51,115 nucleotides of DNA from Chthoniobacteraceae bacterium (GTDB lineage Bacteria > Verrucomicrobiota > Verrucomicrobiia > Chthoniobacterales > Chthoniobacteraceae), in contig CANJZW010000028.1 of NCBI GenBank assembly GCA_947479475.1, forward strand, positions 1 to 51,115, in the 5' to 3' direction. Positions within the stretch are counted from its first letter, which is position 1. Each line of letters starts with the position of its first letter. The position numbers and the translations under genes were made by a program. Below are positions 35,321 through 45,339 of this stretch, in pieces. The notes beneath the pieces were generated by a model. The model saw only the letters and a program-made list of their open reading frames with translations. It was not told the DNA's origin and did not search any database.

Positions 35321-36817
35321 CTACCGGATTTTGGCAGCCAGTTGGGTGAGGTCCAGGCACTCAGCCACCAGGTCTTGCCAAAAGGTAATGTCTTTCTCCA
35401 AAGGGGGAGGGAGGTGAGGCATTAGTTTGAGCGAAAATGCCCCCATAATCTGCGCAAAGTCAGCGTTCGCGAAGAGGAGGCGAAGGGCGTGTTGAGTGAG
35501 TGCAGGGCCGCTGTGCGTCACGTTGCTTGCGAGCGCTTCGATCTGGGGCAATCGCGCCTGCGCGCCTGCGCGCACCCGGGCAAGAACGGCGTCCACCAGC
35601 GCTTCCGGGGCGGCAGTGAGAGTCATTCCTTCGACGCGGCGGGCTTTGGTTTCGCCCCCTGTGGGAACGGCCCAGTCGCCGGGAGCCATCAGTGTGGTGT
35701 TGTTTAACCGAGCTCCCCGGTCGGTGACATTAAAAACCAGGCCCCGAGGCCACGTGGCCAGCGTGGCGTTCAACGCCTGCCAGTCGCCTTCAATGTGGGT
35801 GGGCACCGTCATCGCGTAATTGCCAGGAACCCGTGGATGGCGGCTCTCAGCCTTAAACCCCGACTCAGCATAAAGTTCCGCATTCGCCCCCTGATGGTGC
35901 CGCCGTTGCTGCTCGTTTTCATCAAGGGCCTGGTCCATGCCAAAGAGATAAATGGGCGAGCAACCCAAAAAGCGGGCCAGTGCCAAGGCCGTCACGCCGC
36001 AGTTGTCTTGCCCAGGGACCAGGGTCCGTGCGACGCCTTGAGCCTCTAGCCAGTCCACCGTGATCTGGCTGCTCGAGCAAAAGAAACTTCCCGCCTCCAC
36101 CGGCACTTGTAACCACTCTGGCGGACTCAGGTTGGCCAAGCCCAGCCAGCGAGGCGGGTGGGAAACTCCCGCCAAACACTTCTCGGGTACCTTGGCGGCG
36201 TCCAAAGAAATACCAAAATCAGCCACGACTTGCTGGCGGGCTAACGCGCCCAACGCGGAGTCCGCTGAAAACACAACTGCCCGTTGAACCACGTCTTTTA
36301 ACAACGGCCCGGTGGTGTCCAGGGACGGTCCGGCCCCGCAGATCACGGCAGGCAATCCCGCCAATGTTCCGGCCCATTCAGGGGGAAGGCGGCGTCGCAC
36401 ATAGGCGGCTAGGTTGCTCAAAACATGCCGCTGCCATAACCCTCCGTCTATTTGGCGAGTCTGCCTGATGGTGTGAATGCGGCGGAGAGCCGGGATGATT
36501 TCTCCCAGGGCATTGGCGGAGGCTTCGTCGCCGAGCACGGCCTCGCTCAAAAGGACAGTCGGCAAGCATCGGGTATCCCGAAGAACAAAGGAATCGAGAG
36601 CCGCTTCAATCGCGCCAGGCGAGTTCGCGGGTATGTCGACAACCCCACAGGGCGCTGGCAAATCTGCCGGCCAAGTGGTGCGTTGAGCGGGCGCCACAAA
36701 CCATAAAATGGCTCGGTAGGGCCGCAATGTAGGCACGGTGTCGGCAGTGAGGCTCCCGACCACTATGGCCAAAGAGGCACCTTTGGTTGACTGCTCAAAA
36801 CAAAACCCAGCAGGCAT
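35321..36817 (-). CDS. DUF115 / MptE-like protein (motility-associated factor type)
   Basis: The conserved DUF115 region is clear: LAGLPAVICGAGPSLDTTGP (nucleotide-type loop), VVFSADSALGALARQQVVAD (which covers the usual DxA segment), LVPGQDNCGVTALALARFLG and PIYLFGMDQAL. This fold is shared by archaeal 6-hydroxymethylpterin diphosphokinase MptE and by bacterial Maf-like glycosyltransferases that modify flagellins or surface proteins. I lean to a glycosyltransferase-like role. The frame is open up to 36931; the start at 36817 (MPAGFCFEQ) is a guess. It reads in the same direction as the SDR and desaturase genes behind it. Confidence 0.75.
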   Translation of the reverse strand: MPAGFCFEQSTKGASLAIVVGSLTADTVPTLRPYRAILWFVAPAQRTTWPADLPAPCGVVDIPANSPGAIEAALDSFVLRDTRCLPTVLLSEAVLGDEASANALGEIIPALRRIHTIRQTRQIDGGLWQRHVLSNLAAYVRRRLPPEWAGTLAGLPAVICGAGPSLDTTGPLLKDVVQRAVVFSADSALGALARQQVVADFGISLDAAKVPEKCLAGVSHPPRWLGLANLSPPEWLQVPVEAGSFFCSSSQITVDWLEAQGVARTLVPGQDNCGVTALALARFLGCSPIYLFGMDQALDENEQQRRHHQGANAELYAESGFKAESRHPRVPGNYAMTVPTHIEGDWQALNATLATWPRGLVFNVTDRGARLNNTTLMAPGDWAVPTGGETKARRVEGMTLTAAPEALVDAVLARVRAGAQARLPQIEALASNVTHSGPALTQHALRLLFANADFAQIMGAFSLKLMPHLPPPLEKDITFWQDLVAECLDLTQLAAKIR

Positions 36818-36959
36818 AAGCCTCGATAGAGTAGGGGACAGAAAAGTTGCGTCAAACTTGCCAGCGAAAAACTCAAGCAAAAGAAAAGCCCAGCCAAACC
36901 GGGTGCGGGCATTCCGCCCTTCACCCGACATTTCCCCGCGGGCACCCGATGCCGCCCGC

Positions 36960-37778
36960 TCAGGACAGTCCGTACATCCAACGCTGGAGCCGCTCCACCA
37001 TCCGGCGGCTCAGCAACCGGCTCGCGAAGGTCGCAAGGCGCGCTTCGAAAAAATTGCCCACCGCCACACGCGGCGGCGGAGATGCGTCTGAAATCAGCCT
37101 CAAAATAAGCCGCGCAACCTTTTCTGGCGTACACGCGTCCTTCATTTTGACCGCCTCCGCCACCCGACAATTCGAGAGGCTCGGCTCGTAGGCGGAACAT
37201 TCGGGGACGTCGATTTCCCGCGTGCGTTTGAGGATTTCAGTCGCCACATCCCCCGGTTGGATATCCACCACGCGGATGCCGGTGCCGGTAAGTTCCAACC
37301 GCAAACATTCGCTGCACGAACTCAAGGCCGCCTTCGCCGCGTTGTACGCCGCGTTGAAGGGGATCGGGAATTGGACCGCCAGGGAGGTCACGTTGACAAT
37401 CAGGCCACGGTTGCGGCGGCGCATCTCGGGAAGCGCCAGACGGATTAACTCCAGCGGCCCGAAAAAGAGCGTCTCCATCTGCGCCCGCATCCCGCTTTGG
37501 GCCAGCACTTCCAGCGGCGCATTCACCACGTCCCCCGCGTTGTTAACGAGGATGTCAAACCCGCCCGCCTCGTGGGCAGCCGCTTCAAAGGCCGCCTCCA
37601 GGGCGTCCACTGCGTTCAAATCCAGCGCCACAGCGTGAAAATGAGCCAGCACAGGCAGGCGCGCCACGTCCCGTGACGTGCCCCAGACGTGGAAACCCTC
37701 CGTGCAAAGCAGCGTCGCAAGCGCGCGTCCAATCCCAGAGCTCGCTCCAGTCAAAAAAACTTTTGCGGGTGTATTCAT
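36960..37778 (-). CDS. SDR family oxidoreductase
   Basis: 272 residues of classical SDR. Seen are the FLTGASSGIGRAL cofactor loop, the DILVNNAGDVVNAPLE block (NNAG), VNVTSLAVQ with the catalytic Ser, YNAAKAAL for the Tyr-Lys pair, and IQPGDVATEI. The C-terminal tail is amphipathic (FASRLLSRRMVERLQRWMYG), as in SDRs that work near membranes on lipids. It sits 33 bp after the desaturase gene on the same strand and 28 bp or more before the MptE-like gene. A lipid substrate is suggested by the neighbour only. Confidence 0.9.
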   Translation of the reverse strand: MNTPAKVFLTGASSGIGRALATLLCTEGFHVWGTSRDVARLPVLAHFHAVALDLNAVDALEAAFEAAAHEAGGFDILVNNAGDVVNAPLEVLAQSGMRAQMETLFFGPLELIRLALPEMRRRNRGLIVNVTSLAVQFPIPFNAAYNAAKAALSSCSECLRLELTGTGIRVVDIQPGDVATEILKRTREIDVPECSAYEPSLSNCRVAEAVKMKDACTPEKVARLILRLISDASPPPRVAVGNFFEARLATFASRLLSRRMVERLQRWMYGLS

Positions 37779-37811
37779 CGTTCAACAAACCTGCCACCGC
37801 CCCGCAGTCGC

Positions 37812-38717
37812 CTACATCCCGGGCTTCGCGCCCTGTTCCACGCCCTGTTCCACGCCCGCGCGCGAACCCTTCCGGACCCAGGGCAGGTTCCACAAATGAC
37901 AGTGCTCGACGGTGCGCCGCTGCGACTCGTCTAGCATCAGCGGCTTGACCTCCGGCAGTTGAGACCAATGCACACGCGCTTTGTAGTGGTGCTCCTGATG
38001 GTACCCGTTGTTGAACCAGATCCAGTTGTAGAACGGGCTGTAGCAGCTCACCGAATCATCCAACCGGCTCGTGTGCGTCGCCCCGTGATGCTCCAGATAG
38101 TTCTCCGCGTAGTTCAAGACCTGCCCGATCAACCAAAGCGGCAGATAGAAAAACACGAAGTTCTTCCACGACACCGCAACCAGCAGCCCCCACATCACAA
38201 AAAGCACCACAAACTCCCGATGAATCTGCCCCCGCCGCCGCTGCCTCACCCCCTCCTTGTAGAGCGGCGTGATCTCCGAGCGAAACACGCTCTTCAGCGT
38301 GAACGACCAAAACTCCTCCTCCACGTTCGGGTCCTTGGAAAACCGATAGCTCGAGGCGAAATCCACCGTTGAATTCGTCTCCGGATTGCGTCTGTCATTG
38401 TTTCCCTTGTGATGAAACAGGTGGTGGATGTGGTACATCGTCTGCGGAACCCCCAGCGACAACGAATTCACTAGGCTGAACCAGTCATTTGCCAGGCGCC
38501 CCTTAAAATAAGGCGTGTGGATGTGATAGTGTGAGATGCACTGGTAGTTGGTGAGATAAATGAACAAGATCCCAGCGCCCACCACCCCCCCGAGCGGCAC
38601 CGAGACAATCAGCGGGGCCCTCAGCGCCCAATCCGTAAGGAACGCGCTGCCAACGATCAGCACAATATTGAGCAGAGCCAGTAAAATCAACGGGAAGTCT
38701 TTCCGGTTCTTTAGCAT
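37812..38717 (-). CDS. Membrane fatty acid desaturase
   Basis: 301 residues with paired membrane helices (about 10-30, 36-56, 170-200). Three histidine boxes bind the di-iron centre: HYHIH at 63-67, HIHHLFHH at 96-103 and HQEHH at 240-244. An additional HH lies in YLEHHGATH (210-211). This is the membrane desaturase/hydroxylase superfamily. It introduces a double bond (or hydroxyl) in an acyl or carotenoid-type chain with O2. The C-terminal tail repeats GVEQ twice (AGVEQGVEQGAKPGM), encoded by a small direct repeat. It likely forms an operon with the following SDR. Confidence 0.9.
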   Translation of the reverse strand: MLKNRKDFPLILLALLNIVLIVGSAFLTDWALRAPLIVSVPLGGVVGAGILFIYLTNYQCISHYHIHTPYFKGRLANDWFSLVNSLSLGVPQTMYHIHHLFHHKGNNDRRNPETNSTVDFASSYRFSKDPNVEEEFWSFTLKSVFRSEITPLYKEGVRQRRRGQIHREFVVLFVMWGLLVAVSWKNFVFFYLPLWLIGQVLNYAENYLEHHGATHTSRLDDSVSCYSPFYNWIWFNNGYHQEHHYKARVHWSQLPEVKPLMLDESQRRTVEHCHLWNLPWVRKGSRAGVEQGVEQGAKPGM

Positions 38718-38770
38718 CCGCTCCCTTTACTACACTCCGTTCCTTAAATAAACTAAGTTCCTCATCTTTC

Positions 38771-40042
38771 ATGCGCGAACTCCTGGCATCCCGGCCCTAC
38801 CGGCTCCTCTTCCTCGCCGGCTTCCTCTCCGAGCTGGGGACCTACATCTCCGAGGTGGCGATCCTCATGCGCATTTTTGAACTCGCGGGCCAGCAGAAGC
38901 AGTACCTCGGCATCACCCAGGGTATCTTCCTGCTTCTCATGGTGCTCGGCACCCTTCTGGGCGGCGTCTTCGGGGAGGGCCGGGCCAAAAAACAAATCCT
39001 CCTCGGCTGCGAACTGGCGCGCATCCCCGTTCTCGCGGCCATGCTCGCCTTCAGTTCCTCGCTCTGGGTGCTCATTATGGGCAACGCTCTGGTCGCCTTT
39101 TTCTCCGGCGCCTTCAACCCCACCCGCCAGGCTCTCATGAACGAGCTGCTCCCAGGCCACCTCCTGCCAAAAGCCAACGCCCTCTTTTCCACAAGTTTCG
39201 CTTTCCTTCACGCCGCCGGCCCCATCCTTGGCGCGCTCTTCTTCGCCACGACCCATTCGCTCACGCCCATCCTTCAGCTCGACCTCGCCACCTACGTCGT
39301 CGGCATCGTGCTCCTCACCCGCCTCGCGCTCCCGCCCCTGCAGACTGCCCCTGTGGGACCGTCACGGGCGGCTTCCGAATCGTCCCAGGCTGCGGCCGAC
39401 TCGCTCCAAGCGGCTTCTAAATCGCCCCACGCACCCGGCTTCTTCGAGGATTTTCGCGCCGGCTTCGCCCTCCTGCGCCAACGCCCCGATTTCCTTTGGA
39501 TCGCCGCCCGCTGCGTCCTCGCCAGCACCGCCCTAGGCATCGTCATCCCGCTCCTGCTGCCCATGACCACCGAGGTCCTCCGCCTCCCGGACTCCGCCTA
39601 CGGGCTGCTTTTGGGCGCTTTCGGGCTGGGCGGGGCGCTTGGCAGCCTCGTTCTGGCGGGCAAACTCAGCGCCTATTCGGTGGAGCGCGTGCTCCGGTGG
39701 CTCGTGGCGGGCGAGGCGGTTTGCCTGCTGGTTTGGGCGCTGTGCCTCGTGCCCGCGTTTTCCTTCCTGATGGCGTTTGCCTATGGCGCGTTGCTTTTTG
39801 CACGCATCACCAGCCAGTTGAACTTCGTCTCGCTCAAGCTGCCCCCCGCCTTCAACGCGCGCGCCAACGCCCTGTTCGACCTCGGGATGGTTGTCCCCAA
39901 TATGGCCGGAGCCGGCCTCGTCGCCTGCGCGGGCGCAAATTTGAACACGGCCCGATTCCTGTGGATCACCGGAATCAGCCTATGCACGGGGATCCTGCTC
40001 ACTTGGGGGCTGGAATGGCGGTCTCAAAAAACCTTGGATTGA
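38771..40042 (+). CDS. MFS transporter
   Basis: 423 residues with about 12 hydrophobic segments and the loop after TM2 (GGVFGEGRAKKQILLG) typical of the major facilitator superfamily. The N-terminus MRELLASRPYRLLFLAGFLS and the segments that follow resemble the EntS/MFS_3 group of exporters. A central Ala/Ser-rich loop (PSRAASESSQAAADSLQAASKS) connects the two six-helix halves. It is read away from the desaturase, with 53 bp between starts. The substrate is not predictable. Confidence 0.88.
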   Translation: MRELLASRPYRLLFLAGFLSELGTYISEVAILMRIFELAGQQKQYLGITQGIFLLLMVLGTLLGGVFGEGRAKKQILLGCELARIPVLAAMLAFSSSLWVLIMGNALVAFFSGAFNPTRQALMNELLPGHLLPKANALFSTSFAFLHAAGPILGALFFATTHSLTPILQLDLATYVVGIVLLTRLALPPLQTAPVGPSRAASESSQAAADSLQAASKSPHAPGFFEDFRAGFALLRQRPDFLWIAARCVLASTALGIVIPLLLPMTTEVLRLPDSAYGLLLGAFGLGGALGSLVLAGKLSAYSVERVLRWLVAGEAVCLLVWALCLVPAFSFLMAFAYGALLFARITSQLNFVSLKLPPAFNARANALFDLGMVVPNMAGAGLVACAGANLNTARFLWITGISLCTGILLTWGLEWRSQKTLD

Positions 40043-40405
40043 TAACAGGTGTAATCCCCGCCGATGGCTTTGCAGAGCCGCTCCAGCGGGTTGTGCACTG
40101 CGAGATTTGCCATAACAAGAGCCGTGCGGCACGGTCTGGCTTCGAAGATGGAATTTACCGGCGAACGTTTTTTTGGGATTTAACAAGCTGTTTAGGAGAG
40201 GTTTTTGGCCGTTGAATGGGGGGAGGTGCCTGTTCGGACCTCTTTTGTGAAAAAAAGTTTGCATCAATTTCATTCATTCATGCAAAGTGCTCTAGATTGC
40301 ACTTGCAGGTTATCTTAGACGTAAAGATTTCACTAGATGGCGAAAGCTAATAGAGAGGTCCGGTACCGTTAGACCTGCTGGCAACTGACACACCACCCCT
40401 ACTCC
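40043..40405 (+). promoter_or_regulatory. Long leader/promoter region of the autotransporter gene
   Basis: No gene is visible in these 363 bp. A spaced inverted repeat tttgcat-N15-atgcaaa lies at 40258-40286. A second one (aggtc-N11-gacct) lies nearer the start, at about 40354-40374. They could be an operator and a leader stem-loop. No match to a known riboswitch was found by eye. Confidence 0.4.
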
Positions 40406-43400
40406 ATGAAAAATCGGCCTACGAACCACTCCTCAGACAAAAGCCCCAACGCCACTCGCGAAGCCCTCAATCAGGAACAAGCCGTCTCACAGGCACTCCT
40501 CCGCTCCTTCGAAGCGACCCGCAGTCCCTGGTGGACAACGGTGAGCGCCGGTGTTTTGGCGGTGAGTCTTGGAATGGCCGGTGTGGGGCAAGCGCAGGTT
40601 GCCGTCACAGGTGGCACGGCGGCGACGGCTCTGTCCGCAGCGCCCGGAGCCGTCACTTTCACACCCAAGTCGGTGACTCTCACGGGAGTGACCTTGAACG
40701 GAACGACGACAGTGACGGTCGCGGACACCACCGGATTGCAGCCCGGGATGGTTCTGGTGGGCCCCACGGCAACGGGTTTGAATGGTCAAAAAATTGTTTC
40801 GATCACAAACGGAACGACTTTTGTAATCAGCAGTACGCCTTATTTGCCTTCCTCCAGCAACCAGTCCTTCACGGCAACGGTTCAGTCCGAAGCTACGGTA
40901 AGCGCTAGCACCACCTTTACCCAGTTGATGGGTGCAGATTCCGTGGTGCGGTTTCCTGTGGGTGTCAATCAGCCCGTCAATGCAGGGCAGATCACAAATG
41001 CGAGTGCATCAGCTGTCACGCTTTCGATCAACAGCGGTTCCTTCGGCGGCGATATCACCACAAACTACGTCAAAGTCGCAGCAGGGACCGAAGGGCAGAT
41101 CTCTGTGGTCAAGGATACAGCGGGTATTTTGACGCTTTCGGGCGATAGCAGTTTTAACGGGTTGACCCTCGCTGCAGGGCAGGTGCGCGTGGCAGCTCAA
41201 ACGAGTGTTGCCGGGCTCGCTCGCGCTGGCTCGGGGGCTCCGAGGGTGATTAAAGGCGGAATAACGACGACCATTCGCGCAGATGCTACGCAAGCTGCCA
41301 GTAGCCAGGTGGCGATCTCGAATGATTTCTCGAAGCTTTTGACCACCGCAACTACCGTCGCGGGAGCGGGTAACTCCACAGTCAATGCTACATCCACAAT
41401 CACAGTTGCTAGTTCATCTGGCATGGAGACAGGGATGTCCGTTGTAGGGGGCGGGTTGCCGAGTGGAACAACGATCACCGTTTCTCCGTTTAGTAATATT
41501 GTCACGCTAACCCCGCCAGCGGGGTTTACTATTCCTGCTACTACCGCCGGATCGGTATTGATAACTGGGTATGGCGCAACCGGGCCCCTCGGTCGGGGCA
41601 CGGTAACGATCAAAGGGGGTCAGCTTTCCGGGGAAAACGGCACCATCGTTCCTAACCAAGTCGACATCAACGATGGCGCAGCTGCGCTGGGGACCGTTTC
41701 AATGACCCTCGGCACCTACGCCGACAGTCGGACTAATGCCAATAATAAGGCGGGTGATTATAAAAATTTCCCTGTTCTAACTGGGGATGAAAACTCCTTC
41801 AATCTCACAGGCAAGGTGGCTTTGACGGACAATGCGATTCTCGAGGTTTTGAGCAGCGTCAATCTTGCGAACACCGTTAGCGGTGCCGGTCACATCACAA
41901 AGACAGGCGAAGGCGTGTTGCGTATGGGCGGTGCAAATACTTACACTGGTGGGACGACCCTCGAAGTGGGTGAATTGCGCGCAGAGAGCAGCTCAGTGTA
42001 TAATCCGGCTGTCATTCCCCTAGGTACGCCCTTGGCAACCACCTTGGGAAGCAAAACCGTCACAGCGCCGAACGCATCATCTTACTCCGTCGGGCAGGTT
42101 GTAACGGGTTTTGTTCCAGGCGGGGTGAGTATTCCATACTTCGGTCCGTTGCCAAAAGTCTACAATCCGTTGTCAACTGTTATTGCTCAAATTGATGGGA
42201 ACAATATCACGTTAAGCCAGGCTGCCAGTGCGACTTCCGCGGCGGGTATCACGGCTCTCGATTCCACCGATAGGATTTTGGATTCCTACACGGCTTCACG
42301 CTACGCCTTGGGTGCGGGAACCCCAGTTACTTTGGGGGGGGGGTCGGTGGCGTTCAGCGGTCCCGGCGGCACCAGCTTCATAGTCACAAATGTCGCCAAT
42401 GTGTCTGCATTCAAGATCGGGCAGTCTGTTTCCGGGGCAGGTATTGCAGACAGTACCACGATTGTCGCGATTGATGTTCTTGCGAAAACAGTGACTCTCT
42501 CGAAGGTGGTCACTGATGTAACGGGGACAGCCGTCGCAGCAGTTGCTACTCCAGTTGTGATTAGCTCCACAAACGTCGCCACCGGCGCTTTTGGGACGGG
42601 CACGGTGGTTTTGAAGGGCGGGCTGCTTTCTGGGCAACGGAATGACCCAACGACTGGTCAACGGATTAACCAGACGACCATTGTAGCCAACGCTGTGGAC
42701 ATCGGTGTTGCAACGAACCCGGCCACGGTTTCAGTGGCCTTAGGAAACGCAGGTACGGACCAAACTCTTGCTGGAGGCGTCGCTAATGCCTTCGATGATG
42801 GAGATAGACTCGTTATTTCCGGCGCTACGCGTATTCAGCAGACTGCCAATATTACAGTCGGGGCGCAGTATGACTCAGTAAAGGAGGATGCCTACAACAA
42901 GGCCCATGTTTTACTTGCTGGTCCGGTGAGCGGCAAAGGATTCACCAAGCTCGGTGAAGGTGATCTCTGGTTGGGTAACTACGCAGTCAATGTGGCAACC
43001 GGTGTTCAGGATGCCGTTAAAAACAGCTACACCGGCAGAACCATCATTCAGAAGGGCAAACTCGGGATCACTGACAAAACAGATTTGGGTGCTTCCACGG
43101 TGAAGTTCACTGGTGGTCAGCTTGATCTCTCTGTTGTGAGCTATTCCAGGCAGGCTGCGTCCGCAACCAGTGATGGTTTTGATATCGCCTCGAAGTTTGA
43201 GTCGATTGACTTGGGTCAGGAGGCGAAAATCTTTGGTGGAACAACTAATGAAGTCACCATCGGCGGAAAAACTTTTGTTGGAGGTGTTCGGGCATTGGCT
43301 CCCGCAGTCGCACTTGGCAATCGGGCTGTCTTTACGACGGGTCTTTCCGGAGCGGGCGGACTTACGCTGGATGACGGTGAATTGCAGGTGGCAAACGTCA

Positions 43401-45211
43401 ACTCCTATACTGGGGGTACCTCCATTGATCCCGGCGCAGCTTTGTTTCTACCCAAGGCGGATTCAATCACCAACAGTTCGGGCGTGACGATCAAGGGAAC
43501 TCTTGATGCGAGCGCCGTGGGGTTTGCGTTCCGGCAGGGACAGCCTGTGGAAGTGCGTGCGGAGGTGTATGCTGAAAGTAACACCGTCCATTATCACGGA
43601 GACTTGCGTGTTAAGGATGGCACCAGCAACTGGGCGAACGCCAATCTGGCGGTGGACATTTCAAGCCGCGTTGGAAACAGTGCCACGGGAGCTAGTCCCT
43701 CAATCACTCAAACTGGCGTCGCACTCAACAAGACATCCACAGCGGTAACAGGTCTTACACTGAGACTGATCCCGCGTAGTGTCTACGTGATTGGAGTGGA
43801 GCAGGTGGAATCCTCACAGCCCGTGGCGATGAAGGACTACTTCGCAGCCGAGGAAGTCCTTGCCGACGGCACCCTGCAGGAAATCACTGACCGGGCTCGC
43901 GTGGGCGCGGTTTCCGGGACGATGATCAGTGCACGTCCGATCTACAAGCTCAACTGGACCAAGGACGGCGACGCCCTGACCTGGACCCGCCAGAGCTATG
44001 GAGTCTTCGGACAAGGTCAGAACGGAGCCAACTTCGGGGCCTACCTTGATAAGCAGATTTCTGCGATTTCTACGAAGGAGTTTCCCGCGTTTCTCCGCAA
44101 AGTGGATGCAACCTTTACGGAAGCCTCTACGTTTACTAAGCTGATCAACGAAATCAGCGCTCAGCCGTTTGCTGACATGTACCGCTCCGGTCTTGGACGT
44201 TCGCTGGCAGTGTTGGGCGGCCTGGAAGACCGTATCAACTCCCTGGCGACGAGCGCTTCGGAAGAAGGCGCTTCCAGGAAGTTTGGCTACAAGCAGGCAA
44301 CACCCGCTCCAACCCGTGCAGCCGCTCCTGTGGCCTCCACGGATGACGAATGGGCCGCTTGGTTGAGTGTTTACGAGCGTGAAAGCAGTGACAAGGCCTT
44401 GGCCTCTGATGGTGCTTCGAAGCTTAAAAATTCCGAAACCGGCACCCAGATGGGTGTGGAGCGCCGCGTGGGCAGTCTCAAGGTGGGTTTGACTGGCGCC
44501 ACAGGCTGGGGCCGCTCCACGTTTGACACACCCTCTACCCAGATCAGTTCTGATTCCTGGCATGTGGGTCTGTACACGATTGCACCGATCAACCAGTTGA
44601 CGCTCGACGCCTCGTTCATGTACGGGCTGGTGAGCAACACGTCCAACCGTACGCCACACACCAATGCGTTGTTTAGAGACACGACTCCGGATTCGAATAC
44701 CTATCATGGGAAGTTCGACAGCCGTGATCTGTCGCTCTCTATCGGAGCTGCCTACAACCTGATGCAGGCTGGAAGCGCATTCCAGATGGCGCCTGTGGTA
44801 CGGTTGACTTATGTCAACTACAGCCAGTCAGCCTTCAGCGAAACCGAGACGGGTGCATTCGCCTACAAGGTTGACAAGATGGATGCGGGTACGTTCCTGA
44901 GCAAGCTGGGGTACCGGGTGAGCTACACGAAGCGTGCGGGTTCAGTCGATCTCGGTGCAGACCTGGGCGCCTACTGGCAGCATGATTGGGACAACAGCGG
45001 TCGGAGCGTCAACGCAAGCCTTAAGGGTGGGTTGGACGGCACTTCGTACTCTGCGGTCAGCCGCAAAGGCAGCAGCGATTCCGCGCTGCTCAACGGCGGT
45101 TTGCAGATCACCTTCAGCGATAAGTACACTCTGCGCGGCAGCGCCGGAGCGGAATTCGGTGGTGACCGCAATGATCTGAACGGCACAGTGACGTTCGGCA
45201 TCAAGTTCTAA
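40406..45211 (+). CDS. Autotransporter with PATR repeats and outer membrane beta-barrel
   Basis: 1601 residues. An extended N-terminus precedes the signal hydrophobic core (about 44-64, SAGVLAVSLGMAGVGQAQ), as in large autotransporters. The passenger is Gly/Thr/Ser/Val-rich. It has PATR-type motifs such as ITKTGEGVLRMGGANTYTGG (about 497), TKLGEGDLWLGNY...SYTGRT (about 845) and NSYTGGTSIDPGA (about 1000). Four blocks of another beta repeat occur near 90, 322, 547 and 656. The barrel runs from about 1312 (DDEWAAWLSVYERES) to the last residues VTFGIKF, ending in Phe as needed for BAM insertion. It is likely a surface adhesin or matrix protein. A terminator follows. Confidence 0.93.
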   Translation: MKNRPTNHSSDKSPNATREALNQEQAVSQALLRSFEATRSPWWTTVSAGVLAVSLGMAGVGQAQVAVTGGTAATALSAAPGAVTFTPKSVTLTGVTLNGTTTVTVADTTGLQPGMVLVGPTATGLNGQKIVSITNGTTFVISSTPYLPSSSNQSFTATVQSEATVSASTTFTQLMGADSVVRFPVGVNQPVNAGQITNASASAVTLSINSGSFGGDITTNYVKVAAGTEGQISVVKDTAGILTLSGDSSFNGLTLAAGQVRVAAQTSVAGLARAGSGAPRVIKGGITTTIRADATQAASSQVAISNDFSKLLTTATTVAGAGNSTVNATSTITVASSSGMETGMSVVGGGLPSGTTITVSPFSNIVTLTPPAGFTIPATTAGSVLITGYGATGPLGRGTVTIKGGQLSGENGTIVPNQVDINDGAAALGTVSMTLGTYADSRTNANNKAGDYKNFPVLTGDENSFNLTGKVALTDNAILEVLSSVNLANTVSGAGHITKTGEGVLRMGGANTYTGGTTLEVGELRAESSSVYNPAVIPLGTPLATTLGSKTVTAPNASSYSVGQVVTGFVPGGVSIPYFGPLPKVYNPLSTVIAQIDGNNITLSQAASATSAAGITALDSTDRILDSYTASRYALGAGTPVTLGGGSVAFSGPGGTSFIVTNVANVSAFKIGQSVSGAGIADSTTIVAIDVLAKTVTLSKVVTDVTGTAVAAVATPVVISSTNVATGAFGTGTVVLKGGLLSGQRNDPTTGQRINQTTIVANAVDIGVATNPATVSVALGNAGTDQTLAGGVANAFDDGDRLVISGATRIQQTANITVGAQYDSVKEDAYNKAHVLLAGPVSGKGFTKLGEGDLWLGNYAVNVATGVQDAVKNSYTGRTIIQKGKLGITDKTDLGASTVKFTGGQLDLSVVSYSRQAASATSDGFDIASKFESIDLGQEAKIFGGTTNEVTIGGKTFVGGVRALAPAVALGNRAVFTTGLSGAGGLTLDDGELQVANVNSYTGGTSIDPGAALFLPKADSITNSSGVTIKGTLDASAVGFAFRQGQPVEVRAEVYAESNTVHYHGDLRVKDGTSNWANANLAVDISSRVGNSATGASPSITQTGVALNKTSTAVTGLTLRLIPRSVYVIGVEQVESSQPVAMKDYFAAEEVLADGTLQEITDRARVGAVSGTMISARPIYKLNWTKDGDALTWTRQSYGVFGQGQNGANFGAYLDKQISAISTKEFPAFLRKVDATFTEASTFTKLINEISAQPFADMYRSGLGRSLAVLGGLEDRINSLATSASEEGASRKFGYKQATPAPTRAAAPVASTDDEWAAWLSVYERESSDKALASDGASKLKNSETGTQMGVERRVGSLKVGLTGATGWGRSTFDTPSTQISSDSWHVGLYTIAPINQLTLDASFMYGLVSNTSNRTPHTNALFRDTTPDSNTYHGKFDSRDLSLSIGAAYNLMQAGSAFQMAPVVRLTYVNYSQSAFSETETGAFAYKVDKMDAGTFLSKLGYRVSYTKRAGSVDLGADLGAYWQHDWDNSGRSVNASLKGGLDGTSYSAVSRKGSSDSALLNGGLQITFSDKYTLRGSAGAEFGGDRNDLNGTVTFGIKF

Positions 45212-45249
45212 GCAAACCCGTTCAAAGCGCGAAAGCGCGAAAGATTAAG

Positions 45250-45287
45250 GGCCCGCAGCATCTGAGAAGGTGTTGCGGGCCTTCTTT
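45250..45287 (+). terminator. Rho-independent terminator after the autotransporter
   Basis: GGCCCGCAGCA pairs with TGTTGCGGGCC (11 bp with one G-U), with a 10-nt loop, followed by TTCTTTA. It lies 39 bp after the autotransporter stop. Confidence 0.88.
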
Positions 45288-45339
45288 ATGGTGAAAACGG
45301 CAATGGCTAGAACCCTCCGAGTTCACGGCCTTTTCCAGT

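Noticed and set aside
40340..40400. Possible SAM-type riboswitch before the autotransporter (ctggcaac-like segment)
   Set aside because: The P1 and other conserved helices of SAM riboswitches could not be found, and the downstream gene is unrelated to methionine metabolism.
40471..40789. Minus-strand open frames within the autotransporter and elsewhere
   Set aside because: They are shadows of the strong plus-strand coding frame, with no start context or family match.
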